This document shows, piece after piece, positions 1-8,633 of a stretch of 59,582 nucleotides of DNA. The position numbers were made by a program, and so were the translations under genes. Within the stretch, counting starts at the first letter, position 1. The number at the start of each line of letters is the position of its first letter. The stretch lies in contig NZ_CAMFKO010000027.1 in NCBI RefSeq assembly GCF_945957265.1, forward strand, positions 1 through 59,582, given 5' to 3'. The notes under the pieces are model-generated. The model ran no database searches. It was given only the letters and a program-made list of their open reading frames with translations, and was not told the DNA's origin. Source of the DNA: an uncultured Dechloromonas sp. (GTDB lineage: Bacteria > Pseudomonadota > Gammaproteobacteria > Burkholderiales > Rhodocyclaceae).

Positions 1-203
1 CCTACACCCTCTACCGCTGGGAAATGAACATCCGCATGGCCGCCATCCTCGGCTTCGTCGGCGCCGGCGGCCTGGGCCAGCTGCTCTATTTTGAACTGTC
101 GCTGTTCCACTACGCCCAGGCCAGCACCGTCATCATCGCCATGCTGCTCCTCTCCATCGGCGTCGACCAGGCCAGCGCCTGGTTGCGGCGGCGCCTGCGC
201 TGA
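1..203 (+). CDS. phnE: Phosphonate-type ABC transporter permease, C-terminal fragment (PhnE-like)
   Basis: The reading frame is open from the window edge and stops with TGA at 201-203, giving the last 66 or so residues of an inner-membrane permease. The fragment contains RWEMNIRMAAILGFVGAGG, the cytoplasmic coupling loop typical of PhnE permeases for phosphonate uptake, followed by two hydrophobic segments and a basic end (WLRRRLR). The rest of the gene and its partners (binding protein, ATPase) lie before the window, so substrate specificity cannot be judged; phosphite or phosphate-analogue uptake are alternatives. Confidence 0.8.
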   Translation, partial: YTLYRWEMNIRMAAILGFVGAGGLGQLLYFELSLFHYAQASTVIIAMLLLSIGVDQASAWLRRRLR

Positions 204-304
204 GCGAATCCTCGCCGTCGCGCGCAGACCGGCGTATATTTCGCCCTCCCCGTGCCGCCGGCTTGCAAAACCGGCGGCGAAAACCGCTTCATCGCCGTAG
301 AAAC

Positions 305-1393
305 ATGCCGCTACCGACCTTCGACATCGCCCAGTACCCAGCCCAACTCGCCACCAAGGCGGCCGGATTCGAACGGAATTTCGCCGAGTTCGGGGTCGGC
401 GACATCGCCATCCACGCCTCCGAGCCGCTGCATTACCGCATGCGGGCCGAGTTCGGCGTCTGGCACGACGGCGACGACCTCGACTACACGATGTCGGACC
501 CGGACGACCCCAAGCAGAAAATCCGCCTGGAGACCTTCCCGCCGGCCACCGCGGCCATCTGCGCCGTCATGCCGCGCCTGAAGGAACGCCTGGTCCCCAG
601 CGACGCCCTGCGCCGCCGGCTGTTCCAGGTCAACTTCCTGGCCACCCTGAGCGGCGAGCTGATGATCACGCTGATCTACCACCGCCCGCTCGACGCCACC
701 TGGGAAGCCGCGGCCCGCGAACTGGCCGGCGAACTCGGCGTGCAGCTGATCGGCCGCAGCCGGGGCCAGAAGATCGTCATCGACCGCGACTGGCTGCTCG
801 AGGAATTCGAACTCGACGGCCGCCGCCTGAAATACCAGCAGGTCGAAGGCAGCTTCACCCAGCCCAACGGCGAGGTGAACCGCAAGATGCTCGCCTGGGC
901 CCGCCGGCAAGCTGCCGGCATCGGTGGCAAGCTGGTAGAACTCTACTGCGGCAACGGCAACTTCACGCTGGCGCTGGCCCCGCTGTTCGAGCGCGTGCTG
1001 GCCACCGAAGTCAGCAAGACCTCGGTCCATGCCGCGCAGTACAACATCGTTGCCAACGCCGTCGACAACATCGACCTGGTCCGCATGTCGGCCGAGGAAT
1101 TCAGCGCCGCGCTCGCCGGCCGCGAGGAATTCCAGCGCCTGAAGCACATCGACCTCGACGCCTTCCGCCACGCCACGCTGTTCGTCGACCCGCCGCGCGC
1201 CGGCCTCGACGATGCCACCGTCGAACTGGCCCGCAACTTCGACCGCATCCTGTACATCTCCTGCAACCAGGACACGCTGCGCAACAACGTCGCCGCGCTG
1301 AACGACAGCCACCGGATCGCCGCCTCGGCCGTCTTCGACCAGTTTCCCTACACCCACCACCTGGAATGCGGCGTGCTGCTGCAGCGCCGGTAA
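305..1393 (+). CDS. trmA: tRNA (uracil-5-)-methyltransferase TrmA
   Basis: Predicted 362-residue SAM-dependent enzyme that makes 5-methyluridine at position 54 of tRNA. The length is close to that of the E. coli enzyme. Visible motifs are the SAM-binding VELYCGNGNFTLAL (about residues 211-224), DPPRAGLDD (295-303), the nucleophile Cys320 in YISCNQDTLRNN and the base Glu354 in HHLECG near the C terminus. The start at 305 (MPLPTF) is preferred over an in-frame ATG at 263, because the extra 14 residues are basic and not family-like. It is a housekeeping gene with no apparent functional link to its neighbours. Confidence 0.93.
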   Translation: MPLPTFDIAQYPAQLATKAAGFERNFAEFGVGDIAIHASEPLHYRMRAEFGVWHDGDDLDYTMSDPDDPKQKIRLETFPPATAAICAVMPRLKERLVPSDALRRRLFQVNFLATLSGELMITLIYHRPLDATWEAAARELAGELGVQLIGRSRGQKIVIDRDWLLEEFELDGRRLKYQQVEGSFTQPNGEVNRKMLAWARRQAAGIGGKLVELYCGNGNFTLALAPLFERVLATEVSKTSVHAAQYNIVANAVDNIDLVRMSAEEFSAALAGREEFQRLKHIDLDAFRHATLFVDPPRAGLDDATVELARNFDRILYISCNQDTLRNNVAALNDSHRIAASAVFDQFPYTHHLECGVLLQRR

Positions 1394-1433
1394 CAATCCG
1401 TAACAAGCCTGTCCGGCAAAGCGCATTCGCGGA

Positions 1434-1442
1434 TGCTAAAAT
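1434..1442 (+). promoter_or_regulatory. Possible extended -10 promoter element
   Basis: TGCTAAAAT fits an extended -10 (TGn plus a TATAAT-like hexamer, TAAAAT at 1437-1442). It sits 23 bp before the ATG of the exported protein at 1466. No convincing -35 is present, which is tolerated with an extended -10. This is inference from sequence only. Confidence 0.35.
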
Positions 1443-1465
1443 AGAAGCCGTAATATTCAGGATTC

Positions 1466-2077
1466 ATGGTTGTGCGCCGTATTTTCGCCTTAGCGCTCGC
1501 AGCGCTCTTCTCGCTGACTGCCCTCGCCTCGGATACCGAGGATCAGGTTTCGTTCGTCGACGCCTCGATTCCGCACGCCGACGTGACGATCACGCCGATC
1601 CCGATGCCGGCGGCGGTCACCGAACTGCTGCCGCCGATCAACCCGGCAGCCAAGCTGCGGGCGGCGAAAAAGGCCAAGCAGGCGGCCAAGGAAGCCTTGC
1701 CGGCCACCCTGCTCAGCCGTACCGAACGCCACCAGATGGCGCTGATGGTCGCCAAGCGCAAGAACAGCGAGGCACCGGTACACAGTGCCGAGGATGAGGA
1801 CGAAGGCCAGTCGCACGACGGCGAACACGTACTGCACCAGTTCTACAGCCGCCCCAGGCTGACCAAGGAAGACAAGCACGACGATCCGGAAGCCGACCTG
1901 ATCGCGATTTCCGACACCGCCCGCGTTCGCCTGATGATGGCCCGCCTGAAAGCGCTCGAAGCCCATGCGCTGGCGCACGTGGCCGATGACGGCGAAGCCT
2001 TGCCCCAGCGCGTCACCGACCGCCTGAAGGAAGCCCGCGCCAAGGCGCTGGAAGCCCACCGCGCCAAGTTCTCCTGA
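1466..2077 (+). CDS. Exported hypothetical protein
   Basis: Predicted protein of 203 residues with a clear N-terminal signal peptide (MVVRRIFALALAALFSL, likely cleaved after ALAS near residue 22). The rest is highly charged and Ala/Lys/Glu rich, probably helical, with several Lys-Ala runs and an acidic stretch (EDEDEGQ). There are no cysteines or recognisable catalytic motifs. It is likely periplasmic. It stands alone between trmA and the ABC transporter. I do not recognise the family. Confidence 0.7.
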   Translation: MVVRRIFALALAALFSLTALASDTEDQVSFVDASIPHADVTITPIPMPAAVTELLPPINPAAKLRAAKKAKQAAKEALPATLLSRTERHQMALMVAKRKNSEAPVHSAEDEDEGQSHDGEHVLHQFYSRPRLTKEDKHDDPEADLIAISDTARVRLMMARLKALEAHALAHVADDGEALPQRVTDRLKEARAKALEAHRAKFS

Positions 2078-2344
2078 GCGCTTGCAGGCCTGCCGCGCAG
2101 GCCGAACCGCCTTTCACGGCTGGTCGAACTGGCCGAAGCGACCAGCCTGGCTGACAAGCTCGTCGCCTTCTGATTCCTGCCCCGGGCGAGCGCTGTCGCT
2201 TGCCCGCCGCCACCCCGCTTGCGCCGGCCCGGCGCGAGGTGTAAAACACGCCGTGTGAATGACCATTCCTTTCGCCGCCCCGGGTAGCGAAAGCCCCATC
2301 CCCGCTCCCACCGGAAAACGACAAAAAAAGCGCGCCGGCAGACC

Positions 2345-4048
2345 ATGACTCCGTCCAACCTCCACTTGTGGAAGCGTTTCTGGGCACTTGCCACGCCCTA
2401 CTGGCGGCATGAGGAAAAATGGCGGGCCTGGGGGCTGATCATCCTGCTCGTCGTCCTGCTGCTCGGGCAAACTCGCTTCGCCGTGCTCTTCAACGAGCAG
2501 ACGGGCGAATTCACGTCGGCACTGGCCGCGCAGGACGAAGAGCGCTTCTGGAATTCGATCAAACTCTGCCTCGGCCTGCTCGCCTTCGCCATCCCGGTCT
2601 ACGCCTTCTACTTCTTCGTCCGCGACACGCTGGGCATCTACTGGCGGCGCTGGCTGACCGGGCGCTTCCTCGACAGCTATTTCCGCAACCGGCATTTCTA
2701 CGAGCTGAACGCCAACGCCGCCATCGACAACCCCGATCAGCGGATGACCGAGGACATCGCCACCTTCACCCAGCGCTCGCTGTACTTCCTGCTCATCATC
2801 GTCAGCTCGACCCTGCAGCTGGTCGCCTTCAGCGCCGTGCTGTGGTCGATCTCCCACGAGCTGGTCTACTTCCTCGTCTTCTACGCCACGGCGGGCACCT
2901 GCGTGGTCATTTTCGTCTTCGGCCAGCGGCTGATGAGCCTCAACTTCAACCAGCTGCGGCGCGAAGCCGATTTTCGCTTCAGCCTCGTTCGCGTCCGCGA
3001 AAACGCCGAATCGATCGCCTTTTACCGGGGCGAGGCGCTGGAACTCGGACAGGTCAAACACCGCTTCGGTGCCGCCTTCAGCAACTTCAAACGCCTTGTC
3101 CGCACCCAGTTCTGGCTCAACCTGTTCCAGCAGGGCTACTTTTTGTTCACCCTGATCATCCCCAGCGCCATCATCGCCGACAACGTCCTTTCCGGCGACA
3201 TGGAGGTCGGGCGCGCCGTGCAGGCCGCCGGCGCCTTTGCCGCCGTGCTCGGCGCCATCTCGATGATCATCGAGAACTTCGAAGGGCTGAGCCGCTTCGC
3301 CGCCGGCATCGACCGCCTCGACATGCTCGCCAGGTACCTGCCGCCCGACCCGGTCGATGAGCACCGTTCCGGCAACACCATCGACACGCAGGATGCGCCG
3401 CAGCTTGAAATCGACGACCTGACGCTGATGACGCCCAACGCCGAACGCGTCCTGATCCAGAACCTGTCGCTGACCGTCAGGCCCGGCGAAAGCCTGCTCA
3501 TCGTCGGCGAGAGCGGCAGCGGCAAGAGCTCGCTGCTGCGTGCCGTCGCCGGGCTGTGGTACGCCGGCAGCGGCAGCATCCGGCGGCCGGCGCCGCACGA
3601 CATGCTGTTCCTGCCGCAACAGCCGTACATGGTGCTCGGCAGCCTGCGCAACCAGCTGCTCTATCCGAACGCCGACCTGCCGGTATCCGACGACGACCTG
3701 CTCGCCGCGCTGGAGCGGGTCAGCCTGCCCAACCTCGCCCACCGCGTCGGCGGTCTCGATGCCGAACGCGACTGGCCCAAACTGCTCTCGGTCGGCGAGC
3801 AGCAGCGCCTCGCCTTCGCCCGCCTGTTGCTGACCAGGCCGCGCTTCGCCATCCTCGACGAGGCGACCAGCGCCCTCGACATCGCCAACGAAACGAACCT
3901 CTACCAGCAGTTGCTCGACACGCAGACGACGGTGATCAGCGTCGGCCACCGCACGACCATCCTCAAGTTCCACACCCAGGTGCTCGAGCTCGACGGCTGC
4001 AGCGCCTGGCGGACCGTCGCCGCGGCCGATTACCGTTTCGAGCATTGA
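2345..4048 (+). CDS. SbmA/BacA-like ABC transporter, fused membrane and ATPase domains
   Basis: A 567-residue half-transporter. The N-terminal ~330 residues hold about six membrane segments of the SbmA/BacA (YddA) type, including YWRRWLTGRFLDSYF. The C-terminal ATPase has Walker A GESGSGKSS, the variant signature LSVGEQQRL and Walker B FAILDEATSALD. Members of the family move vitamin B12 analogues, bleomycin and peptide antibiotics, or long-chain fatty acids across the inner membrane. The substrate here cannot be told. It is a single gene and probably acts as a homodimer. Confidence 0.88.
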   Translation: MTPSNLHLWKRFWALATPYWRHEEKWRAWGLIILLVVLLLGQTRFAVLFNEQTGEFTSALAAQDEERFWNSIKLCLGLLAFAIPVYAFYFFVRDTLGIYWRRWLTGRFLDSYFRNRHFYELNANAAIDNPDQRMTEDIATFTQRSLYFLLIIVSSTLQLVAFSAVLWSISHELVYFLVFYATAGTCVVIFVFGQRLMSLNFNQLRREADFRFSLVRVRENAESIAFYRGEALELGQVKHRFGAAFSNFKRLVRTQFWLNLFQQGYFLFTLIIPSAIIADNVLSGDMEVGRAVQAAGAFAAVLGAISMIIENFEGLSRFAAGIDRLDMLARYLPPDPVDEHRSGNTIDTQDAPQLEIDDLTLMTPNAERVLIQNLSLTVRPGESLLIVGESGSGKSSLLRAVAGLWYAGSGSIRRPAPHDMLFLPQQPYMVLGSLRNQLLYPNADLPVSDDDLLAALERVSLPNLAHRVGGLDAERDWPKLLSVGEQQRLAFARLLLTRPRFAILDEATSALDIANETNLYQQLLDTQTTVISVGHRTTILKFHTQVLELDGCSAWRTVAAADYRFEH

Positions 4049-4100
4049 GCCACGCCGCGGCGGGGTAAAATCCGCCCTTTCGCACCCCGCCCCAACCGCC

Positions 4101-5432
4101 ATGACCTTCTCCCAGCTCGGCCTTTCCGCGCCGCTCCTCCAGGCCCTCGACACCCTCGGCTACCAGGAGCCGACGCCGATCCAGGCCCAGGCCATCCCCG
4201 CCGTGCTGGCCGGGCGCGACCTGATGGCGGCGGCGCAGACCGGCACCGGCAAGACCGCCGGCTTCGCCCTGCCCCTGCTGCAACGCCTGAGCGAAAGCGA
4301 GGACAGCGTCGCCAGCAACAGCATCCGCGTCCTGGTGCTGGTGCCGACGCGCGAGCTGGCCGAACAGGTCATGAGCAGCTTCCGCCAGTACGGCGAACAT
4401 CTCGCCGTCAGCTGCTACGCGGCCTACGGCGGCGTCAGCCTGAACCCGCAGATGATGCGCCTGCGGCGTGGCGTCGACATCCTGGTCGCCACGCCCGGCC
4501 GGTTGATCGACCTGTTCACCAAGAATGCCGTCAAGCTGCGCCAGGTGCAGACGCTGGTGCTCGACGAAGCCGACCGCATGCTCGACCTCGGTTTCGCCAA
4601 CGATCTCGACATCGTTTTCCAGGCCCTGCCCAAGAAACGCCAGACCCTGCTCTTCTCGGCCACCTTCTCCGACGACATCCGCGGCATGGCCAGCACCCGC
4701 CTGCGCGATCCGCTATCCATCGAAGTCAGCCCGCGCAACACCGCCGCCAAGACCGTCAAGCAATGGGTCGTGCCCTGCGACAAGAAGCGCAAGACCGACC
4801 TCTTCCTGTTCATGCGCAAGGACCGCGGCTGGGGCCAGGTGCTGGTATTCGTGAAGACCAAGCGCGGCTGCGACGAACTGGTCGACCGCCTGCAGGCCAG
4901 GAAAATCTCCGCCGACACCATCCACGGCGACCGCCCGCAAGCCTCGCGCCTCAAGGCGCTGGACGCTTTCAAGTCGGGCGAGGTGGAAATCCTCGTCGCC
5001 ACCGACGTCGCGGCGCGCGGCCTCGACATCGACGACCTGCCGCAGGTGGTCAATTACGATCTGCCCATCGTCGCCGAGGACTACATTCACCGCATCGGCC
5101 GCACCGGCCGCGCCGGCGCCACGGGCGAAGCGATCTCGCTGGTCTGCGCCGACGAGGCCCCGCTGCTCGGCGCCATCGAAACCCTGCTCAAGACCAGCCT
5201 GAGCCGCGACGAGGAACCGGGCTTCGAACCGACCCACCGCGTACCCGCCACCGGCCCTGCCGCTGCCGCGCCCAAGCCGAAGAAGCCGAAGGTGGCCGGC
5301 GGGCGTTCAGGCAAGGGGACGCCAGGCAATTGGGTGGGGTTCGACGACTTCCCGGACAAACCCGCCCGCCGGCCCGGTCCTCGCCCGACGGGCGGCCCGC
5401 GCAAGGGGCCGGCAAAGCCTCGCGGAAGATAG
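4101..5432 (+). CDS. rhlE: DEAD-box ATP-dependent RNA helicase, RhlE type
   Basis: Protein of 443 residues with the Q motif (LGYQEPTPIQ), motif I AQTGTGKT, Ia PTRELAEQ, II DEAD, III SAT and VI HRIGRTGRAG in order. A low-complexity basic tail rich in Pro, Lys, Gly and Arg follows, as in RhlE proteins, where it aids RNA binding. It would unwind short RNA duplexes in ribosome assembly or mRNA turnover. It begins 52 bp after the ABC transporter and converges with the next gene. Confidence 0.9.
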   Translation: MTFSQLGLSAPLLQALDTLGYQEPTPIQAQAIPAVLAGRDLMAAAQTGTGKTAGFALPLLQRLSESEDSVASNSIRVLVLVPTRELAEQVMSSFRQYGEHLAVSCYAAYGGVSLNPQMMRLRRGVDILVATPGRLIDLFTKNAVKLRQVQTLVLDEADRMLDLGFANDLDIVFQALPKKRQTLLFSATFSDDIRGMASTRLRDPLSIEVSPRNTAAKTVKQWVVPCDKKRKTDLFLFMRKDRGWGQVLVFVKTKRGCDELVDRLQARKISADTIHGDRPQASRLKALDAFKSGEVEILVATDVAARGLDIDDLPQVVNYDLPIVAEDYIHRIGRTGRAGATGEAISLVCADEAPLLGAIETLLKTSLSRDEEPGFEPTHRVPATGPAAAAPKPKKPKVAGGRSGKGTPGNWVGFDDFPDKPARRPGPRPTGGPRKGPAKPRGR

Positions 5433-5471
5433 CCGGAACAGGCGGCCCCACGGCCACCGCTGGCGATCCGC

Positions 5472-5819
5472 TCAGGACGCCCCGTCCGCAGGCGCCGGCG
5501 CCTGCGCTGCAAACGGCATCCGAAGCCGATTGTCGCCGTAAGTCTTGATGATTTGGGCGATCACCACCTGGTAGCCATCCAGCCACCTCGCCTGCTGCGC
5601 CTTCGCTTGCCGATGCAAGGGATGATGCATCAGGGTGTGCAAAGCCTCGAGCGACTCCCAGTAGTACACCGTCGATATCAAACCGGTCGCTGGGTTTTCC
5701 CAGGCCTCTTCGCCCAGATACCCCGGAATCGACTTGACCGCCTCGGCGATGGCCTGATCGAGGCGATGGTACTCATCGTCGTATTGCCCCTTGGCGAAGG
5801 TAAAAGTTGAGGAATACAT
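5472..5819 (-). CDS. Antibiotic biosynthesis monooxygenase (ABM)-fold protein
   Basis: A small protein of about 115 residues (MYSSTFTF start). It has the ABM/dimeric alpha-beta barrel pattern: an N-terminal strand, helix, GYLGEEAWENP and TVYYWESLEALHTL..HPLHRQAK, where the YW.S...L..W.xH-like motif marks stress-related ABM proteins. Such proteins are cofactor-free quinol oxygenases or haem-binding stress proteins. Start 5819 has GAG 8 bp upstream; an in-frame ATG at 5831 lacks a ribosome site. It is the last gene of the minus-strand small-gene run. Confidence 0.72.
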   Translation of the reverse strand: MYSSTFTFAKGQYDDEYHRLDQAIAEAVKSIPGYLGEEAWENPATGLISTVYYWESLEALHTLMHHPLHRQAKAQQARWLDGYQVVIAQIIKTYGDNRLRMPFAAQAPAPADGAS

Positions 5820-5853
5820 GGTTGATCTCATTACCGAGCGCTAGCCGCGCTGT

Positions 5854-6225
5854 TCAATGTTCAGCCGGGCAAAATGCCCGGATCCGATGACCATCAAGGT
5901 CGCTGGCCAGACAGGTATAGCCAAAATCCAATTGTACAGGCGCCTGCAAAATCGTGATGCCTGCGGCTGACCATCGTGCGAAGTGCTCATCGACGCGCTG
6001 ATCGCTCTCCAGCGAAATGGCCAGTTCGCACCCGCCTCCCGTCGTTGCCGGTGCGGGATCGGCCGTGTGCTTCGACCACAGGCCAAGCATGATGCCGGAA
6101 TCCAGCGCGAACATGGCGAAGGTCGGGGATACCTCGAGCGGATCGACACCCAGGATCTTTTTATAAAAGACCGCGCTGTCCTCAGGACGGTCAACGAACA
6201 AGATGACGAAATTCGGGTGGGTCAT
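5854..6225 (-). CDS. VOC (glyoxalase/bleomycin-resistance) family protein
   Basis: Protein of 123 residues with the paired beta-alpha-beta-beta-beta units of the vicinal-oxygen-chelate fold: FVILFVDRPEDSAVFYKKILG at the start and FLDPDGH-like SDLDGHRIRAF near the end. These are small metalloenzymes or binding proteins for lyase, dioxygenase or drug-sequestering roles. Start at 6225 chosen because GAGGAG lies 8 bp upstream; a TTG two codons earlier is too close to it. Function is unresolved. Confidence 0.78.
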   Translation of the reverse strand: MTHPNFVILFVDRPEDSAVFYKKILGVDPLEVSPTFAMFALDSGIMLGLWSKHTADPAPATTGGGCELAISLESDQRVDEHFARWSAAGITILQAPVQLDFGYTCLASDLDGHRIRAFCPAEH

Positions 6226-6366
6226 TTGCAATGCTCCTCGGTCAGGAAATGGCGAATTATCCGGAAGCGGCGTCGATCGAATCTGCCAATTTCCATTGAT
6301 AAGGTGTCACCCACGCCAAGCGGACCTTCAGCCGGCATCGATACGCTGCCGGTCACCGAGCCACGA

Positions 6367-6930
6367 TCACTCGCCGGCAGAGAAGAAGTTGCCAGTCACG
6401 CCCTCTTTAGCCAGGTTCATGGAAAACAGCACCCGGTCCTCCCCTTTGCCATCGTATCCCTCCACCACCTGCACGCCATCCATCACCCGGTCACCGGGAA
6501 GCATGTGAAAACCCATACGGAGATGGAATGCGATGGAGCCTTTGTTGATCGGCGCAGTGACGGAATGCACGGTATGCACGCCCGCTTCCATCACCGAGGC
6601 AAAAAATCGCTCATACAAGGCGCGCCCGAGGTTCCGGCTGCGGTACTCGGGGTGGATGCCGACAAAGTGGATATAGGCCTCGTCGGGAAAGGTTTGCGAG
6701 ACGAAGCCGACGATAAATCCCAGCACCTCGCCCGCACGCTCGGCAACAAAACTGGTGCCGCGAAAATGCACGAAGAACAGCTTGGGCAGCATGTCGGCCA
6801 TGTGTCGCCCTCCCCACCAGTGATCGACCACCTCGATCACGCGCTGATAGTCGGCGGGAGTTGCCTGGCGAATGACGATATCTTCCATGGCGTGTATCGG
6901 GCTGGCTTGAGTGTCCATCGATTCGCTCAC
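6367..6930 (-). CDS. GNAT-family N-acetyltransferase
   Basis: Protein of 187 residues. It shows a GNAT acetyl-CoA fold: VIRQATPADYQRVIEVV at the start, the central strand VGFVSQTFPDEAYIHFVGIHPEYR, then the pyrophosphate-loop region RSRNLGRALYERF (a variant of Q/RxxGxG/A) and a C-terminal FHLRMGF. Start GTG at 6930 overlaps the stop of the upstream GNAT gene by 4 bp (GTGA), so the two are probably translationally coupled. An internal ATG at 6918 is possible. Substrate unknown. Confidence 0.8.
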   Translation of the reverse strand: MSESMDTQASPIHAMEDIVIRQATPADYQRVIEVVDHWWGGRHMADMLPKLFFVHFRGTSFVAERAGEVLGFIVGFVSQTFPDEAYIHFVGIHPEYRSRNLGRALYERFFASVMEAGVHTVHSVTAPINKGSIAFHLRMGFHMLPGDRVMDGVQVVEGYDGKGEDRVLFSMNLAKEGVTGNFFSAGE

Positions 6931-7427
6931 AGTTCAAGTTTCAACTTCCGCCCGCCGCTGATCGCAAACCCTTCGCGTTCATAAAAAGCGAGGGTTCGAT
7001 CAAACTGCGGCAGCGGCGGCGTGGTGACTTCCAGGCGCGTCCAGTTACGGGTGGCGGCGAATGATTTGGCGGCGGCCAGCAATTCCAGGCCGACATTCCG
7101 TTCGCGAAATCCCGGACGGACATAGAGTTCGGGAATCGTCCCGAAAGCCCCCTCGGCATAAAGCGCATGACTTTCGTATAGCGCGATGAAGCCCACGGCG
7201 CTCCCGTCGCCGCATCGGGCGACAAAGGCAAAATATTTCTCCTGATCCAGAAACCCCTGAAGCCGCTCAACTGTTTCGGCCAAGTCGAAATTGAATGCCC
7301 GAACGCCCAGTACATCCATGATTTCAGCCAGGAGTTCTCCGACCATCACGCCGACATCCGTCACGTCGCTGGCATTCGCGCGGGAAATCGCAAGCTCATC
7401 TGTTGTCGGATTATTTGAGATAGACAT
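6927..7427 (-). CDS. GNAT-family N-acetyltransferase
   Basis: Protein of 166 residues. The GNAT core is visible as VGFIALYESHALYAEGAFGTI, then PELYVRPGFRERNVGLELLAAAKSFA, equivalent to the V..xxRxxGxGxxL acetyl-CoA loop, and a C-terminal FYEREGFAISGGRK. It overlaps the following acetyltransferase by 4 bp. Having two different acetyltransferases in tandem could mean serial modification of one compound or two antibiotic/metabolite resistance functions; this is inference. Confidence 0.8.
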   Translation of the reverse strand: MSISNNPTTDELAISRANASDVTDVGVMVGELLAEIMDVLGVRAFNFDLAETVERLQGFLDQEKYFAFVARCGDGSAVGFIALYESHALYAEGAFGTIPELYVRPGFRERNVGLELLAAAKSFAATRNWTRLEVTTPPLPQFDRTLAFYEREGFAISGGRKLKLEL

Positions 7428-7487
7428 GGGTATGTTCCATAAGGTATCCGCCAGCGCCTACGCTGGCCTCATTCCGAACCAGTGCGC

Positions 7488-7847
7488 CTAATTCGAGGCG
7501 GTGTTACTCAGGTGCTTATAGCCCGACAGCCACTGTCCCAAATATTCGCCCGCTCGCGTAAGAATGCCCTGAGGGGCAAAAACGAATACTTTGCTGTCTT
7601 CCTGAGCCAAAAGCGCGATCCATCCCGCACCTTCAATCGTCAAGCTCTGTTCCGTAGTCAGCACCTGCCCGGGAGCGACTGCATGCTCGGTCAAGCACAC
7701 CAAGCCATGGTGCAAGCTAATTTTCCCGGAAAGCAGGAAAACGCCTGTTCCATGGTCAACCTGAAGATCGTAGCGTTCGCCGCGCCCAAGTTGAATATCA
7801 AAAGTCAAAGGAGTGATTCTTGGCATTAAATGGTCAGAAAATGGCAT
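7488..7847 (-). CDS. Hypothetical beta-rich protein
   Basis: Protein of up to 119 residues (a second ATG at 7826 would shorten it by seven). Alternating hydrophobic residues (YDLQVDHGTGVFLLSG, VLTTEQSLTIEGAGWIALLA) suggest a small beta barrel of cupin or DUF2917-like type. No metal-binding histidine pair of classic cupins is evident. It lies between acetyltransferase genes on the same strand. Function unknown. Confidence 0.6.
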   Translation of the reverse strand: MPFSDHLMPRITPLTFDIQLGRGERYDLQVDHGTGVFLLSGKISLHHGLVCLTEHAVAPGQVLTTEQSLTIEGAGWIALLAQEDSKVFVFAPQGILTRAGEYLGQWLSGYKHLSNTASN

Positions 7848-7989
7848 TGCTCATCGATAGCCGTTATTACGACCGGTTCTGAAACAATTTACATGCTGCC
7901 TATCTGCCGACACCGCCCAATTGCAGTGAAAAGATGCCAATCCGCCATTTCTGTTTTCGCAACGTGCCGCCAGGAAAACCGTCGTCCGC

Positions 7990-8472
7990 TCAGTCAATTC
8001 TCTTGAGATAGACAGCGTACACCACCCCGTTAATCGCCGGGGCATCCGACACTTTTTCAAATCCCATCCGTCGATACATCGGCAGCGCCACGTGCATGAT
8101 TTCGCTGGTATGCAGAGCAAAAAAACGAGCGCCGTCTCGCTTGGCCAGACTCAAACATGCCTCGGCCAGCGCCCGCCCTATGCCTCGCCCGCGAAAATCA
8201 GGAGCAACGACCAGCATTCTCATGATGGGCCATTCACGTTGAAAAAAATCGGCTTTGGGCTTACCAGGGCCGACATAAGCCACAGCCCCGACGATCTGCC
8301 CATCGATTTCGGCAACAAGCAATTCCCCGGTATCTGCCAAGGATGACATCCCGGCTATTTTTGCGCGAAAGCCCGGCCAATCCTTGTAAGCATTCCGGAA
8401 TTGCTCGAATGCCATCAATGCCAAGCCATTAACAGTCAATGCATCAGCAGGCTTGAATTCTCGAATGAACAA
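7990..8472 (-). CDS. GNAT-family N-acetyltransferase (TTG start)
   Basis: Protein of 160 residues with a textbook acetyl-CoA loop: MRMLVVAPDFRGRGIGRALAE (Q/RxxGxGxA), preceded by LLVAEIDGQIVGAVAYVG and followed by LPMYRRMGFEKV. The only start consistent with this N terminus is TTG at 8472, supported by GGGAG about 8 bp upstream; the nearby ATG at 8480 is out of frame. It is the third acetyltransferase in 2 kb. Substrate unknown. Confidence 0.82.
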   Translation of the reverse strand: MFIREFKPADALTVNGLALMAFEQFRNAYKDWPGFRAKIAGMSSLADTGELLVAEIDGQIVGAVAYVGPGKPKADFFQREWPIMRMLVVAPDFRGRGIGRALAEACLSLAKRDGARFFALHTSEIMHVALPMYRRMGFEKVSDAPAINGVVYAVYLKRID

Positions 8473-8529
8473 AATCGCATCTCCCTGGAATCAAGCGGCG
8501 GTTAGTTTCCAATAGCCGGCTCGTCGTTT

Positions 8530-8631
8530 TTATTTGGAAACCATCAAAACATGGCCTGGCCGCACCAGCATGCCGCGTTTCGGCAGAACCTCGCGAATGG
8601 CGGAGTCAGCGACTGGAAACGGTGTTGCCAT
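8530..8631 (-). CDS. Possible small protein of 33 residues
   Basis: An ATG 2 bp after the stop of the hydrolase gene opens a 33-codon frame (begins MATPFPVADS, ends HVLMVSK, TAA). The spacing would fit translational coupling. There is no homology I can name; it could be a truncated remnant or chance. Reported because the 160 bp between flanking genes is otherwise empty. Confidence 0.3.
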   Translation of the reverse strand: MATPFPVADSAIREVLPKRGMLVRPGHVLMVSK

Positions 8632-8633
8632 GA

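Noticed and set aside
2114..4153. Long antisense frame across the SbmA-like transporter
   Set aside because: A consequence of high GC content: repetitive Asp/Glu/Gly/Arg-rich translation, no motifs, and the opposite strand has a full ABC protein.
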